Positions 46,341 to 55,229 of a stretch of 64,000 nucleotides of DNA are shown here, in pieces (the first letter of the stretch is position 1; every line of letters starts with the position of its first letter). The DNA lies in contig CAWBHA010000003.1 in NCBI GenBank assembly GCA_963788585.1, forward strand, positions 2,356,001 to 2,420,000, given 5' to 3'. The notes beneath the pieces were generated by a model. That model was given only the letters and a program-made list of their open reading frames with translations. It had not been told where the DNA came from and made no database searches. The translations under genes and the position numbers were made by a program. This stretch comes from Bog-473 sp963788585. Its GTDB lineage: Bacteria; Actinomycetota; Acidimicrobiia; Acidimicrobiales; RAAP-2.

Positions 46341-46564
46341 TTTCGTCGTCGTTTTCGCTGGTCAAGGCGTCCTCGAACGTGAAGGGTCTTGTCGGCAACG
46401 GGTTTGGGCGCGCTGTGGGCGCGATCTCCTCGGGCGGGACTTCCGGTAGTGGCACGAATGCAACCGTCGCGTGGGCCGCGGGCTGTTGTCCTCTCGGGCC
46501 TAGCGACCCGCTGCGGGTATTGGCGAAGACGATACTGACGTATAGGGCGAGCACGGCGATCTCC
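46341..46564. other. Intergenic region right of the island
   Basis: 224 bp between the right att repeat and the stop of the NHL gene. The first 25 bp resemble the sequence following tRNA-Asn at 40622. A minus-strand open frame crosses the repeat but looks like read-through of the tRNA antisense rather than a gene. Confidence 0.4.
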
Positions 46565-48688
46565 CTACCGACTCATAGGGGCCTCCCATAAGACCTGAGA
46601 CGATGTGCCGCTGGGTCTGATGGCGACGATGGCCGTCCTATCCGTGTAGCCGTTCCCGTAGAACGTGTCTACGTAGATCGTGCCGTCGGGGCCGATCGCG
46701 ATGCCGTTTGGCGAGAATCCGCTGATGCCGTCAAAGAGTCCTGGGAAGAAGGAAATGATCGTCTGATCGCTGGTGGGTGAGAGTCGAACGACACCCAACT
46801 CGTCCATGGCGACGATCCCTCCGTCGGGCGCAGTGACCAGACCGCCATCTCCGCGCGGATAGATGCTCTCTTCGCCGTAGGGTTCTGTGAGCACGCCGGA
46901 GGGTTGTACGACAAACACTGTCTTGGTATCGAACCCGAAGAAGTACAGGTTGCCTGCTGAGTCAAACGCGAGTCCGTCCACGCCATCGGCAGAGGCCGAG
47001 GCTGCCGGACCGCCCACTCCGTAAATCCCTTGATTGGGGCTGTCAGCGCCAACTACGACGCTCAGAGTCCCATCGGGATTGAGTCGAAGCACCTGCTCGC
47101 CGGTTGAGATGTAGAGCTGCCCGCCGGGACCGACGGCCACGTCGTTGGGCTGCACGTCGGCCTGGAGAGCTGGAGTGCCGTCCGAGACGAACCCACTGTC
47201 TGGAGCGATTCCGCTGCCGACGACCGTCGTGATAATGCCGCTTGGTGAGATGGCCCGCACCCGCTGGTTCCCTTCGTCAGCGAAGTAGAGCGTCCCGTCA
47301 GTTCCGAAGGTTATGCCGCCGGGTCGATCTATTTCTGCCATAGTCGCTGGACCTCCGTCGCCCGAGTTGCCCACTTGCCCGGTGCCTGCCACCGCGACGA
47401 ATGCGCCATCGGGCAGACGTTCCAGTATCTGGTTGCGGGTCTGGTCGGCGATGTAGAGGTTGCCGTTGGGACCCACCGCCAGTGCCGTCGGGCGTTGCGG
47501 AACTAACGCGGATGAGACCGATGTGGTCGTGGTCGGACTGGTGGTCGTCGTGGTTCTGCTCGACGTACTGGTCATGTTGGGTTGCGTGGGCGAAACCGTG
47601 CTCCCCCTGGTGGCATGGTCGGGACTGACGCATCCCGACGGGGGTGCGCTTGATCCCTGCTGTCCGGGCATAAGCACCGTTCCGGCACAACCGAAGTTCG
47701 ACAAGATGGTGTCTGCGGTCACTGTCGAGCCGTCTGGGAGGGTGTACTCGGTCTTTTGTTCTCGGATGTAACCACCGCTATCAACCGAAACCCACGTCGC
47801 CTTTCCGGCAAACCCACTGCTCTCGATAATGGCGTCGGCGGCACGGATCGTTGTGGCCTGCTCCGCGGTGAGTCCGCTGATGTCGGGGTCTTCGAGCCCG
47901 CTCTGGGACAGCTTGTAGATGGTCACGGGCACCCCACTCACGCTGCCGGTGCCCGCTGGCTGCGCCCCTTGGATTTCTTGAGCTTCGAGGTCGAGATAGC
48001 CAGTGCCACTGGCCAGCCCTTGCATGTCCAGCGCCCCTGCCACTTGCCCCACCGTGCCCTCAACGGAGCCCGCGTAGCCCGAAAGCGGCGCACCTGGTCC
48101 GGCTTGACCGGGTGCGGAGAGCCCGTAGTCACCGCCACCGATTTCCCAGACATCTGTCCCGTTGTCGTAGAGCGTGATCTTCCCGAGGGACCCGACATCG
48201 CTAACGGTCACCATGGCGTAGGGATTGGTGTCGACCGTGCCATGCCCAGATATGGAACCGAGAGCCAGCGGGGAACCGACCAAACAAGGCGTCGTCGTCG
48301 CCGGTCCGGCGCTCGTTCCAGGACATGTGGTCGAGGGCGTCGAGGTGTCGGTAAAGGCCATGTCGTAGCTGCCCGAGGCCACGGTCGCGTTGACGTCGTC
48401 GACGACGAGCTGAGCCAGGCGATCCCGCCCGCGCGCTTTACCAACGTGATTCGGGGTCCGGTGACCGAGACTCGGCACAAGTAGTGCGATACCCACGGCC
48501 AGCACAACGAAGAGAGCGAGCGCCCAGCGGACGGCATGAACGCGCCGTGTCCGGCCAGGGTGAGTCAGGCTGACTCCGCTCACTGCTATGGCGGAGCCGA
48601 GGCGACTTTTGACCCGCGCCATGGTGCGAGCATCAGGAGGGTCGATCCCTTCGACATATCGGCGAACTTCGTCCAGCTCGTCAGTCAC
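46565..48688 (-). CDS. Membrane-anchored NHL-repeat protein, probable anti-sigma/sensor partner
   Basis: A 707-residue protein. Residues 1-50 are cytoplasmic and resemble the short N-termini of actinobacterial anti-sigma proteins (D-E-V-R-R-Y-V-E-G-I-D-P-P-D). A single membrane segment lies at about 54-72 (W-A-L-A-L-F-V-V-L-A-V-G-I-A). An extracytoplasmic domain of about 280 residues and a Thr/Ser linker (around 380-400) follow. Six NHL repeats end the chain, e.g. G-P-N-G-N-L-Y-I-A-D-Q-T-R-N and G-T-D-G-T-L-Y-F-A-D-E-G-N-Q-R-V; six would close a propeller. Its GTG start overlaps the sigma-factor stop (GTGA), which supports a sigma/anti-sigma pair. That function is inference. Confidence 0.75.
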   Translation of the reverse strand: MTDELDEVRRYVEGIDPPDARTMARVKSRLGSAIAVSGVSLTHPGRTRRVHAVRWALALFVVLAVGIALLVPSLGHRTPNHVGKARGRDRLAQLVVDDVNATVASGSYDMAFTDTSTPSTTCPGTSAGPATTTPCLVGSPLALGSISGHGTVDTNPYAMVTVSDVGSLGKITLYDNGTDVWEIGGGDYGLSAPGQAGPGAPLSGYAGSVEGTVGQVAGALDMQGLASGTGYLDLEAQEIQGAQPAGTGSVSGVPVTIYKLSQSGLEDPDISGLTAEQATTIRAADAIIESSGFAGKATWVSVDSGGYIREQKTEYTLPDGSTVTADTILSNFGCAGTVLMPGQQGSSAPPSGCVSPDHATRGSTVSPTQPNMTSTSSRTTTTTSPTTTTSVSSALVPQRPTALAVGPNGNLYIADQTRNQILERLPDGAFVAVAGTGQVGNSGDGGPATMAEIDRPGGITFGTDGTLYFADEGNQRVRAISPSGIITTVVGSGIAPDSGFVSDGTPALQADVQPNDVAVGPGGQLYISTGEQVLRLNPDGTLSVVVGADSPNQGIYGVGGPAASASADGVDGLAFDSAGNLYFFGFDTKTVFVVQPSGVLTEPYGEESIYPRGDGGLVTAPDGGIVAMDELGVVRLSPTSDQTIISFFPGLFDGISGFSPNGIAIGPDGTIYVDTFYGNGYTDRTAIVAIRPSGTSSQVLWEAPMSR

Positions 48689-49326
48689 TTGGGTTGCTCC
48701 TCTGCCACTGGGTTTCGCTGGTCCGATTCGACATACGTGCTGTATTGCCCGTCGGTGGCAAGAAGTTCCCTCAGATTGCGTCTCGCCCGAGATAGGCGCG
48801 AGCGCACGGTGCCGACCCTGACGCCGAGGGCACGGGCGATGTCGTCGTAGCTCAACCCAAGTCCGGCTGAGAGCACTAGGACCTCACGGTGCCTGTCATC
48901 GAGGGCAGCCAGGGCGCGCCGCACCTGGTGTATCTCATCGTTCAGTTCGGCACTGGCGACGACCTCATCCATCGCCTCTGGGGGCTCCTGGCTGCGTCCG
49001 TGAAGCTGGGTGACTCTGTGCACCATGGACGCGTGCCGTGTCTCAGATCGGCGGTGGTGCCGAATGACATTGGTCGCGATGCCGAGCAGCCACGGAAGTG
49101 CGTCGTCATAGCGGGTGTCGTAACGCTGCCGTGCTCGGAAGGCCGCCTCGAACACGTCGGCGAGTAAGTCCTCTGACGAAGAGCGGCCAACGCGGCTGGT
49201 CAGGTAGCGCAAGATCGACGTGGCATGGCGCTCGACGATCAAGGAGAAACCCTCGGGGTCGACCAGGGAGCGGCTAATGAGGGCGGCGTCCGTCCTGGTG
49301 CTCTCAGACGCCCCCGTGCCGCTCAT
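48685..49326 (-). CDS. ECF-type RNA polymerase sigma factor
   Basis: A 213-residue extracytoplasmic-function sigma factor. Region 2 reads L-L-A-D-V-F-E-A-A-F-R-A-R-Q-R-Y-D and P-W-L-L-G-I-A-T-N-V-I-R. Region 4 reads D-R-H-R-E-V-L-V-L-S-A-G-L-G-L-S-Y-D-D-I-A-R-A-L-G, then G-T-V-R-S-R-L-S-R-A-R. I chose ATG 49326; a TTG at 49353 is also in frame. CAATAT lies 6 bp upstream, so the mRNA may be leaderless. It is coupled to the membrane NHL protein. Confidence 0.9.
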   Translation of the reverse strand: MSGTGASESTRTDAALISRSLVDPEGFSLIVERHATSILRYLTSRVGRSSSEDLLADVFEAAFRARQRYDTRYDDALPWLLGIATNVIRHHRRSETRHASMVHRVTQLHGRSQEPPEAMDEVVASAELNDEIHQVRRALAALDDRHREVLVLSAGLGLSYDDIARALGVRVGTVRSRLSRARRNLRELLATDGQYSTYVESDQRNPVAEEQPK

Positions 49327-49593
49327 GAGGCGATATTGCCCGAACGAGGCCAAAAGTTCCCGATGAAGACTCCAGCGGGCAGCCAGTGCTAGTCCAACCG
49401 CACTGCCAAGCTACTCCTGCACGGCACGGGCTATCGCCCTTTCGGGCCTAGCGGACCTGTTGGTTGTGGCGATGCCCTGCCCTGCCCATACCGGCACAAC
49501 GGGGATAGGGGTGATGACCGTCAAACTTCATACGCCGGGTCGTTTCGGGGACATACAGTCGGTCGGAGAAGAGAATGTCGGGAGGGAGCGGAA

Positions 49594-49974
49594 ATGGGAC
49601 AACACTGTCGCCTGGCGGCGGTCATCTTGGAGGTTTCCGACCTCGACAGTTCGACGACGCTTTACCGAGATGCATTCGGTCTGGACCTCCATCCGGGTGA
49701 CAATGGGGTTGACGATCGATGGATCGGCGGGAGACACGCCGAAATCTCTTGGCGAGAAGGGGCTTACCTTCATTTTGCCCTCTATCTGGCGAAGGAAGAG
49801 CCAACCTCTGGTGCGCAGATCACTCTGTCAGTCGAAGATATCGACATTGCTCATGCGACAGCAGTGCGTGCAGGTGCTCACGTCCTCCACGAACCGCGTA
49901 CGGAGCCCTGGGGGCGGAGCGGACGCTACAAGGACTTTGACGGCAACGTGATTGAGCTGACTCAACACACATAG
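49594..49974 (+). CDS. VOC (glyoxalase/bleomycin-resistance) family protein
   Basis: A 126-residue single-domain VOC protein: V-I-L-E-V-S-D-L-D-S-S-T-T-L-Y-R-D-A-F-G-L-D-L at the start and Y-K-D-F-D-G-N-V-I-E-L at the end, with the usual metal-binding Glu. The substrate is unknown. GGAGGG lies 7 bp before ATG 49594, giving a clear Shine-Dalgarno, unlike the many leaderless core genes. It sits upstream of the decayed IS30 copy. Confidence 0.85.
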   Translation: MGQHCRLAAVILEVSDLDSSTTLYRDAFGLDLHPGDNGVDDRWIGGRHAEISWREGAYLHFALYLAKEEPTSGAQITLSVEDIDIAHATAVRAGAHVLHEPRTEPWGRSGRYKDFDGNVIELTQHT

Positions 49975-50089
49975 TCGTCCTTAATCCGCTTGGACCTATC
50001 CCATTCACCGGATACGTGGTAGCCGTTTGGATAGCGGTAGCTCGTTGACCCCTCAGGCAATTGCGGTTGCACAACATCTCGGCGTGTGC

Positions 50090-50956
50090 AACAAGTACCG
50101 AGCGCTCGTGGCCGACCGGGCGGCGTGCCAGCGGGCGCTGCGGCCGAAGAGGGCCAAGCTCGCTCAGTGCCGGCGTCTTCGAAGGATCGTCGAGCGCAAA
50201 CTCGAGGCCCGGTGGTCGCCCCAGCAGATCTCGGCGTGTTGGCTCTGGAATACCCCGAACGCCCGGAGATGCAGGTGTCCCGAGACCATCTACCAATCAC
50301 CTTCGTCCAGAGCCGTGGGGCGCTGCGCAAAGAGCTCCATTCGTGCCTGCGCAGCGGTCGGGCCTTGCGTCGGGCCAAGGCCTATGTCAACGCCAACCAC
50401 ATTGGCCAGGGCAAGCTCAAGAACATGGTGATGATCTCGGAGCGTCCCGCCGAAGTGAAGGACCGAGCCGTGCCCGGCCACTGGGAAGGCGATCGGATCT
50501 TCGGCAAGAAGATGACCTCCGTCGGGACCCTGGTCGAGCGTCACAGCCGCTACGTCATCTTGCTCAAGCTCCAAAATGGCCACGGCGCCGAGGCGGTGCG
50601 CAAGGCCATGACCAAGCGGATCTTGACGTTGCCCGCTCAACTGCGGCGTTCCATCACTTGGGACCAAGGCAAGGAAATGGCTGAGCACGTCCAGTTCACC
50701 GTCGAGACGGGGGTGCAGATCTACTTCTGTGACCCCAAGAGCCCGTGGCAGCGCGGGAGCAACGAGAACACCCGCGGCTTGTTGCGCCAATACCGACCCA
50801 AGTCCTCGGACCTGTCCCAGTGCACGCAGCGGGAGCTCGACGCCATCGCCCGTTCACTCAACACGAGGCCTCGACAGACCCTCGGCTGGATGACACCATC
50901 TCAGGCGTTCGCCGAGGTTGTTGCGTTTGACCGCTTGAGGCCAAACCGGGACTGGG
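50090..50956 (+). pseudogene. Decayed IS30-family transposase
   Basis: Homologous to the intact IS30 gene at 52733-53893 but lacking its first ~110 codons (the helix-turn-helix domain). Similarity starts at K-Y-R-A-L-V-A-D-R-A-A-C in one frame, shifts near 50230 to L-A-L-E-Y-P-E-R-P-E-M-Q-V-S, and is disturbed again around the T-I-Y-Q segment. From V-Q-S-R-G-A-L-R-K-E-L it is clean to the end. The catalytic residues (H-W-E-G-D, T-W-D-Q-G, G-S-N-E-N) remain. It is opposite in orientation to the intact copy. Confidence 0.85.
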
Positions 50957-51031
50957 ACGCCCCTGACGGCATAACCGGGATACCCGTGGGAGGGGCCACT
51001 TGCTTCCCAGGAAGCGCGAAAGAATGGGCGG

Positions 51032-51760
51032 GTGATTGACGGGGTGCTCTTCGACTTGGATGGGACTTTGTTTGACCATCGGGGTGCCGCCGAACAGGCA
51101 GTGCGGCAGCTGACGGACCGATTCAACCCAGTCATCGCTCGCGAAGAATTTCTGGTCGCCTGGTTCGATAGCGAAGAACAACATATGGCGGAGTACCTGA
51201 GGGGTGAATGCACACACGCCGAACAAAGATGCCGCCGCGTGCAAGATGTAGCTCCCTTGCTGGGACTCGACCTGCCCAAAGTGGCGATGGAAGAGTGGTT
51301 CACAACGAACTACCTCGGCGGCTATGAAGCGGCATGGCGATGCTTCCCCGATGCCGGCGAGTCCCTCAGACGGCTGAACGACGGTCAACCGCCGCTTGTC
51401 ACCGGGGTCATCACAAATGGGGACCCTGCGCAGCAGCACTTGAAAGCAGAGCGAATCGGACTTCTCCATATGCTCGGTCCGATCATGACGCCTACGGAGC
51501 TCGGCGTCGCCAAACCCGATCCTTCTTCGTTTCACACAGCCTGTCGCCGTTTGGGGCTGGCACCGGGACGGACGGTCTACGTCGGTGACTCCCTCGAAAT
51601 CGACGCACGCGGTGCAAGTCGAGCAGGACTCATTGGCGTGTGGCTGGATCGTGCACTGTCGGACATTCGAGACACCAGGGACGAAGGCAACGTGCCGCAG
51701 ATAATCAGGATCACCGACCTCACGGAGCTTCCGCCAATCATCCGATCACTCTCCGGGTGA
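51032..51760 (+). CDS. HAD-family hydrolase
   Basis: A 242-residue HAD hydrolase. Motif I is V-L-F-D-L-D-G-T-L-F-D-H, motif II V-T-G-V-I-T-N-G-D, motif III A-K-P-D-P-S-S-F, motif IV V-Y-V-G-D-S-L-E-I-D-A-R-G-A. The cap is helical and resembles the YjjG/HAD-IA group, which includes nucleotide and haloacid-type hydrolases. GTG 51032 has no obvious Shine-Dalgarno. It stands with the nucleoside phosphorylase between two inverted IS30 copies, and both could act on nucleotides, although that link is only suggestive. Confidence 0.85.
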   Translation: MIDGVLFDLDGTLFDHRGAAEQAVRQLTDRFNPVIAREEFLVAWFDSEEQHMAEYLRGECTHAEQRCRRVQDVAPLLGLDLPKVAMEEWFTTNYLGGYEAAWRCFPDAGESLRRLNDGQPPLVTGVITNGDPAQQHLKAERIGLLHMLGPIMTPTELGVAKPDPSSFHTACRRLGLAPGRTVYVGDSLEIDARGASRAGLIGVWLDRALSDIRDTRDEGNVPQIIRITDLTELPPIIRSLSG

Positions 51761-51882
51761 GTGGTGGCCCAGACCGGCGAGACAGATCACCTTGACCCAA
51801 CTGATTGAGTTGTGGTCCCGGAGATGGGGGCATTTCGTGAGCTGGCCCGCGAGATCTCAGAACAAATAGGAAAATATCCAGC

Positions 51883-52680
51883 GTGGCCGACAGCGAACGA
51901 TCGACATACCCGAACGTACCGGGGAAGCACGCTTTCGAAGCCTTCTTCCGTCCTGAAGACAACATCGCCTACGTTCGAGGCAGCGGGCTCCTCGATGGGT
52001 TTGAACCGCCCGAAGGCATCGTTCTCTGCTACCAGCCGCAAGTTCTTGAGTACAGCCGGACCGTCGAGGATCTTGTCGATGTCCCATCAGATCCTACGTT
52101 TCGAGGTATCTTCACACTTCCAAGTACCGGACACCGTGTGGGAGTTCTGGGTGGTTTCGGGTTTGGTTCGCCGGTGGCCTCCCTCCTCATGGAGGACTTC
52201 ATTGCGCTTGGTACGTCCAAGTTCATTTCAATCGGCACTGCCGGCGGGCTTCAGAAAACCTGCAGGGTGGGTGACATCGTTCTGTGCGAACGGGCGATCC
52301 GGGATGAGGGCGTCTCTCATCATTACGTGCCGCCAGGCAAGTACGCCCACGCCTCGCCGGAGCTTACGAAACGCATGGCCAACGAGTTTGCTCGCCGGGG
52401 TGTCACCTACGGCACGGGCTGCGCATGGACGATCGACACGCCCTACCGAGAGACGGCCGAAGAAGCTCGCCACTACCAACAAGAAGGTGTCGTATGTGTC
52501 GAGATGGAGGCTGCAGCCCTCTTTTCGGTTGCGACCTGCAGATCTGTGCAGGTGTCGAGCGCCTTCGTCATAAGTGACTTGCTGGCAGACGCGGTGTGGG
52601 AGCCACAGATGCGCAGCGAACCGACGATCGCCGGACTGCACATGCTCTATGTCGCCGCTGTGGCTGCGTTGCTGTCTTAA
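51883..52680 (+). CDS. Nucleoside phosphorylase (PNP/UDP family 1)
   Basis: A 265-residue phosphorylase that splits nucleosides with phosphate. It shows G-V-L-G-G-F-G-F-G-S-P-V-A-S (phosphate site region), F-I-S-I-G-T-A-G-G-L, and V-C-V-E-M-E-A-A-A-L-F-S-V-A, the ribose-binding signature of uridine and purine phosphorylases. Base specificity is not evident. GTG 51883 is preceded by AGGAAA. The stop lies directly beside the left inverted repeat of the intact IS30. Confidence 0.87.
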   Translation: MADSERSTYPNVPGKHAFEAFFRPEDNIAYVRGSGLLDGFEPPEGIVLCYQPQVLEYSRTVEDLVDVPSDPTFRGIFTLPSTGHRVGVLGGFGFGSPVASLLMEDFIALGTSKFISIGTAGGLQKTCRVGDIVLCERAIRDEGVSHHYVPPGKYAHASPELTKRMANEFARRGVTYGTGCAWTIDTPYRETAEEARHYQQEGVVCVEMEAAALFSVATCRSVQVSSAFVISDLLADAVWEPQMRSEPTIAGLHMLYVAAVAALLS

Positions 52681-52681
52681 C

Positions 52682-53915
52682 GTGATGTCGTCCATAGAAT
52701 CTCAGCCCTGTCCCAGTACGCCGCCTGTGGCCTCAGGCGGTCAACGCAACAGCCTCGGCGAACGCCTGAGATGGTGTCATCCAACCGAGTGTCTGTCGAG
52801 GCCTCGTATTGAGCGAGCGGGCGATGGCGTCGAGTTCTCGCTGTGAGGCCTGGGAGAGGTCAGAAGACTTTGGCAGGTATTGGCGGAGCAGCCCGTTCGT
52901 GTTTTCGTTGCTCCCGCGCTGCCAAGGGCTCTTGGGATCGCAGAAGTAAACCTGCACGCCGGTGTCGATGGTGAACTGGACGTGTTGGGCCATTTCGCAC
53001 CCTTGATCCCAAGTGATCGAGCGGCGCAGTTGGGCGGGCAGGGTCAAGACGCGTTTGGTCATGGCCTTGCGGACCGCTTCGGCGTTGTGACCGTTGGGGA
53101 GCTTGAGCAAGATGACGTAGCGACTGTGGCGCTCGACCAGGGTCCCGATTGAAGTCATCTTCTTGCCGAAGATCAGGTCCCCTTCCCAGTGGCCCGGGAC
53201 AGCCCGGTCCTTCACCTCGGCCGGACGCTCCGAGATCATCACCATGTCCTTGATCTTTCCCGCTCCGATGCGATTGCCCTTGACGTAGGTCTTGGGCCGG
53301 CGCATGGCCCGGCCAGTGCGCAGGCAGGTATGGAGCTCTTTGCGCAGCGCTCCACGGCTCTGGACGAAGAGCGACTGGTAGATGGTTTCGTGGGACACCT
53401 GCATCTCCGGGCGATCGGGGTACTGAAGAGCCAACCACGCCGAGATCTGCTGGGGAGACCATCTGGACTCGAGCTTGCGCTCGACGACCCTTCGGAGCCG
53501 GCGGCACTCCGCCAGCTTGGCCCGCTTTGGTCGCAGCGCCCGCCGACAGGCTGCCCGATCGGCCACCAGGGCCCGATACTTCTTGCGCCCACCGTTGGCG
53601 TTCACCTCCCGACACAGCGTCGAAGGCGACCGGCCGAGGGACTCAGCAATGGCTCGGATGGAGTCACCCGCCGCCAACCCACGGGAGATCTCCTCGCGTT
53701 CTTCGAGCGAGAGTCGCAGGTCGGAGCGCTGGCGTGGGGTGGGGCGTTTCCCTCCGGCATCGGCAATGAACTTGCGCAACGACACGTTCTGCCGGCCCAG
53801 ATGTTTGGCAATCCTCTTGATCGGAACCCCAGCCTCTCGCATGTCCCAGATCGTCTGGCGCTCTTCTTCGCTAAAGCGTCTCCACACCCGCACACCTCCT
53901 GATCGACGACATCAC
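52682..53915 (-). mobile_element. IS30-family insertion sequence, complete
   Basis: A 1234-bp element bounded by perfect 11-bp inverted repeats GTGATGTCGTC (52682-52692) and GACGACATCAC (53905-53915), with one intact transposase gene between. The size is right for IS30. I see no convincing target duplication. A 23-bp sequence just outside the right end (53950-53972) matches the 3' end of the decayed copy (50934-50956) with one mismatch, so a third, older copy may have been here. Confidence 0.85.
52733..53893 (-). CDS. IS30-family transposase
   Basis: A 386-residue DDE transposase. Two N-terminal helix-turn-helix units (R-F-S-E-E-E-R-Q-T-I-W-D-M-R-E-A-G and L-S-L-E-E-R-E-E-I-S-R-G-L-A-A-G) precede the IS30 signature S-P-S-T-L-C-R-E-V. 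The catalytic triad is in P-G-H-W-E-G-D-L-I, I-T-W-D-Q-G and R-G-S-N-E-N. The frame is uninterrupted, so it may be active. GTG 53893 is preceded by GGAG. Confidence 0.93.
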   Translation of the reverse strand: MRVWRRFSEEERQTIWDMREAGVPIKRIAKHLGRQNVSLRKFIADAGGKRPTPRQRSDLRLSLEEREEISRGLAAGDSIRAIAESLGRSPSTLCREVNANGGRKKYRALVADRAACRRALRPKRAKLAECRRLRRVVERKLESRWSPQQISAWLALQYPDRPEMQVSHETIYQSLFVQSRGALRKELHTCLRTGRAMRRPKTYVKGNRIGAGKIKDMVMISERPAEVKDRAVPGHWEGDLIFGKKMTSIGTLVERHSRYVILLKLPNGHNAEAVRKAMTKRVLTLPAQLRRSITWDQGCEMAQHVQFTIDTGVQVYFCDPKSPWQRGSNENTNGLLRQYLPKSSDLSQASQRELDAIARSLNTRPRQTLGWMTPSQAFAEAVALTA

Positions 53916-53949
53916 TGTTCGCGAATCAGGCTGCGTGTTGCAACGACGG

Positions 53950-53972
53950 CTTGAGGCCACACCGGGACTGGG
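53950..53972. repeat. Possible end fragment of another IS30 copy
   Basis: cttgaggcca(c/a)accgggactggg matches 50934-50956, the end of the decayed copy, at 22 of 23 positions. It lies 34 bp outside the intact element. Confidence 0.45.
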
Positions 53973-54018
53973 TCACCCGTTTCCTCGCAGTCTCAGGCCT
54001 TCCCTTATGAACCTGGAG

Positions 54019-54024
54019 TACCCT
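54019..54024 (+). promoter_or_regulatory. Candidate -10 box, leaderless secreted-protein gene
   Basis: TACCCT, 6 bp before ATG 54031. The hexamer and spacing are those seen before leuS. Confidence 0.35.
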
Positions 54025-54030
54025 TCGGCC

Positions 54031-54663
54031 ATGTTGTCGAGAACGCGTTGCGCGTCAACGCTGGCGAGCCGTTCTCTCACTTTGACGGCAGCGTTGGTGC
54101 TGAGTCTGGCGATTCTCCCGGCGCTCGCTTCTGGAGCAGCGGCTACCAAAGCGCCGCTCACACCCCAGACGGCGCGTTGTGTCCACGTGATCCAGCACAA
54201 AGGCAAGGTCTCTGTAGCGACCATTCTCTACTGTGAGTCGTCAACGCTCAGCGTGACACACCCTTGTCCGTCAGGTTCGACCACCGTGTTCGTTACCTGG
54301 CACTCTCGCACGTACGCCCTAACGACTAACCGCCGCCCGAACGAGCTGCCCAAGCAGTACGGCATGGGGACGATTAGTCATTCGTGCGCCCACCGGAGCA
54401 CAACACCCTCCCCGGTTCCGGTCGCAGCCCCACTCGACACCACGACGTCTCAGTCACCTCTGCCGACCACGACTGTTCCACCTCCACCTCCACCTCCGAC
54501 CACCGCGCCCGCCGCCTCATGCACTCCGCTGAGTGACGAGGGGACCTGCTATGAGCCAGGGGAATACTGCCGAGACTCCGACCACGGTGCTTCTGGTGTG
54601 GCCGGCGACGGCGAACCGATCACCTGTCAGGACAACGATGGCTGGAGGTGGGAGCCGACTTAG
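54031..54663 (+). CDS. Secreted Pro/Thr-rich protein with C-terminal Cys module
   Basis: A 210-residue protein. Residues 1-36 are a signal peptide (S-L-T-L-T-A-A-L-V-L-S-L-A-I-L-P-A-L-A-S). A Cys-containing domain follows, then a Pro/Thr linker of about 45 residues with eight consecutive Pro-rich positions. The last ~45 residues hold four Cys in C-T-P-L-S-D-E-G-T-C-Y-E-P-G-E-Y-C-R and I-T-C-Q-D-N-D-G-W-R-W-E-P. I have seen this module at the ends of other actinobacterial secreted proteins but cannot name it. ATG 54007 is an alternative; 54031 fits the signal peptide and the -10 box. Confidence 0.7.
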   Translation: MLSRTRCASTLASRSLTLTAALVLSLAILPALASGAAATKAPLTPQTARCVHVIQHKGKVSVATILYCESSTLSVTHPCPSGSTTVFVTWHSRTYALTTNRRPNELPKQYGMGTISHSCAHRSTTPSPVPVAAPLDTTTSQSPLPTTTVPPPPPPPTTAPAASCTPLSDEGTCYEPGEYCRDSDHGASGVAGDGEPITCQDNDGWRWEPT

Positions 54664-54672
54664 CGGGCTTCT

Positions 54673-55131
54673 GTGACGTTTTCAGTTCGAGAGACAAGTC
54701 CCTCCGTCCGGGTTCGCCTGGCACCGTCCGTGGTAGAGCGGCTGTCGGAGCCAGAAGAGGCTGAGGCGACTGAACATCGGCTGCAGAGGTTCGGACCATG
54801 GTTGGCGCTGAATTCCCGAAGCATGGAGCGGTTTATCAATGATTACAGCATCGTTGAGGCAGTTCGTTTGCTTGAAGGCAGTTCCGTTGGGGGAGACTCA
54901 CGCGCGCTGTGGACGATCATTGAGACGCGATGGCCGGTTCTTGCTGACTATCTCCGCGGCAACTCTGAGGCTATGGGAAGTGTTGGAGACTCCTGCGCCC
55001 CTCTTGGCCCTTCGGACGTCGCCGGCCTATTCAATGATCCCGATGTATGCCGAGTCGTCCAGTTTGAACATGGCGGATCGTTGACCTGCGCTCTCATCCG
55101 CACCTGCTGTGGAGCCCAGGGCGAGGGCTGA
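54673..55131 (+). CDS. Fragment resembling the C-terminus of a KAP-type P-loop NTPase
   Basis: A 152-residue frame from GTG 54673. The segment L-N-S-R-S-M-E-R-F-I-N-D-Y-S-I-V-E-A-V-R-L-L followed by L-W-T-I-I-E-T-R-W-P resembles the N-P-R-x-x-K-R-F-x-N helix and following region near the end of KAP NTPases. No P-loop is present, so this is probably the remains of a larger gene. It begins 10 bp after the secreted-protein stop. KAP proteins are often linked to mobile or defence regions, which suits the IS30 surroundings. I hold this call with moderate to low confidence. Confidence 0.4.
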   Translation: MTFSVRETSPSVRVRLAPSVVERLSEPEEAEATEHRLQRFGPWLALNSRSMERFINDYSIVEAVRLLEGSSVGGDSRALWTIIETRWPVLADYLRGNSEAMGSVGDSCAPLGPSDVAGLFNDPDVCRVVQFEHGGSLTCALIRTCCGAQGEG

Positions 55132-55229
55132 GGCGTTTCAAGCCCCACACAGAGGGCTGAGCTGTCAGCCATTGCTTCCACAAGATCAGCCCAGTAGAGC
55201 CAGCGACTTGTGCCGCCAGTTGTCGGAAA

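Noticed and set aside
46264..46554. A minus-strand gene across the right att repeat
   Set aside because: Its C-terminal part is simply the antisense of the tRNA fragment; a similar frame exists across tRNA-Asn itself.
54948..55181. Minus-strand small gene antisense to the KAP-like fragment
   Set aside because: No start signal and no similarity; the plus-strand frame has the recognisable segment.
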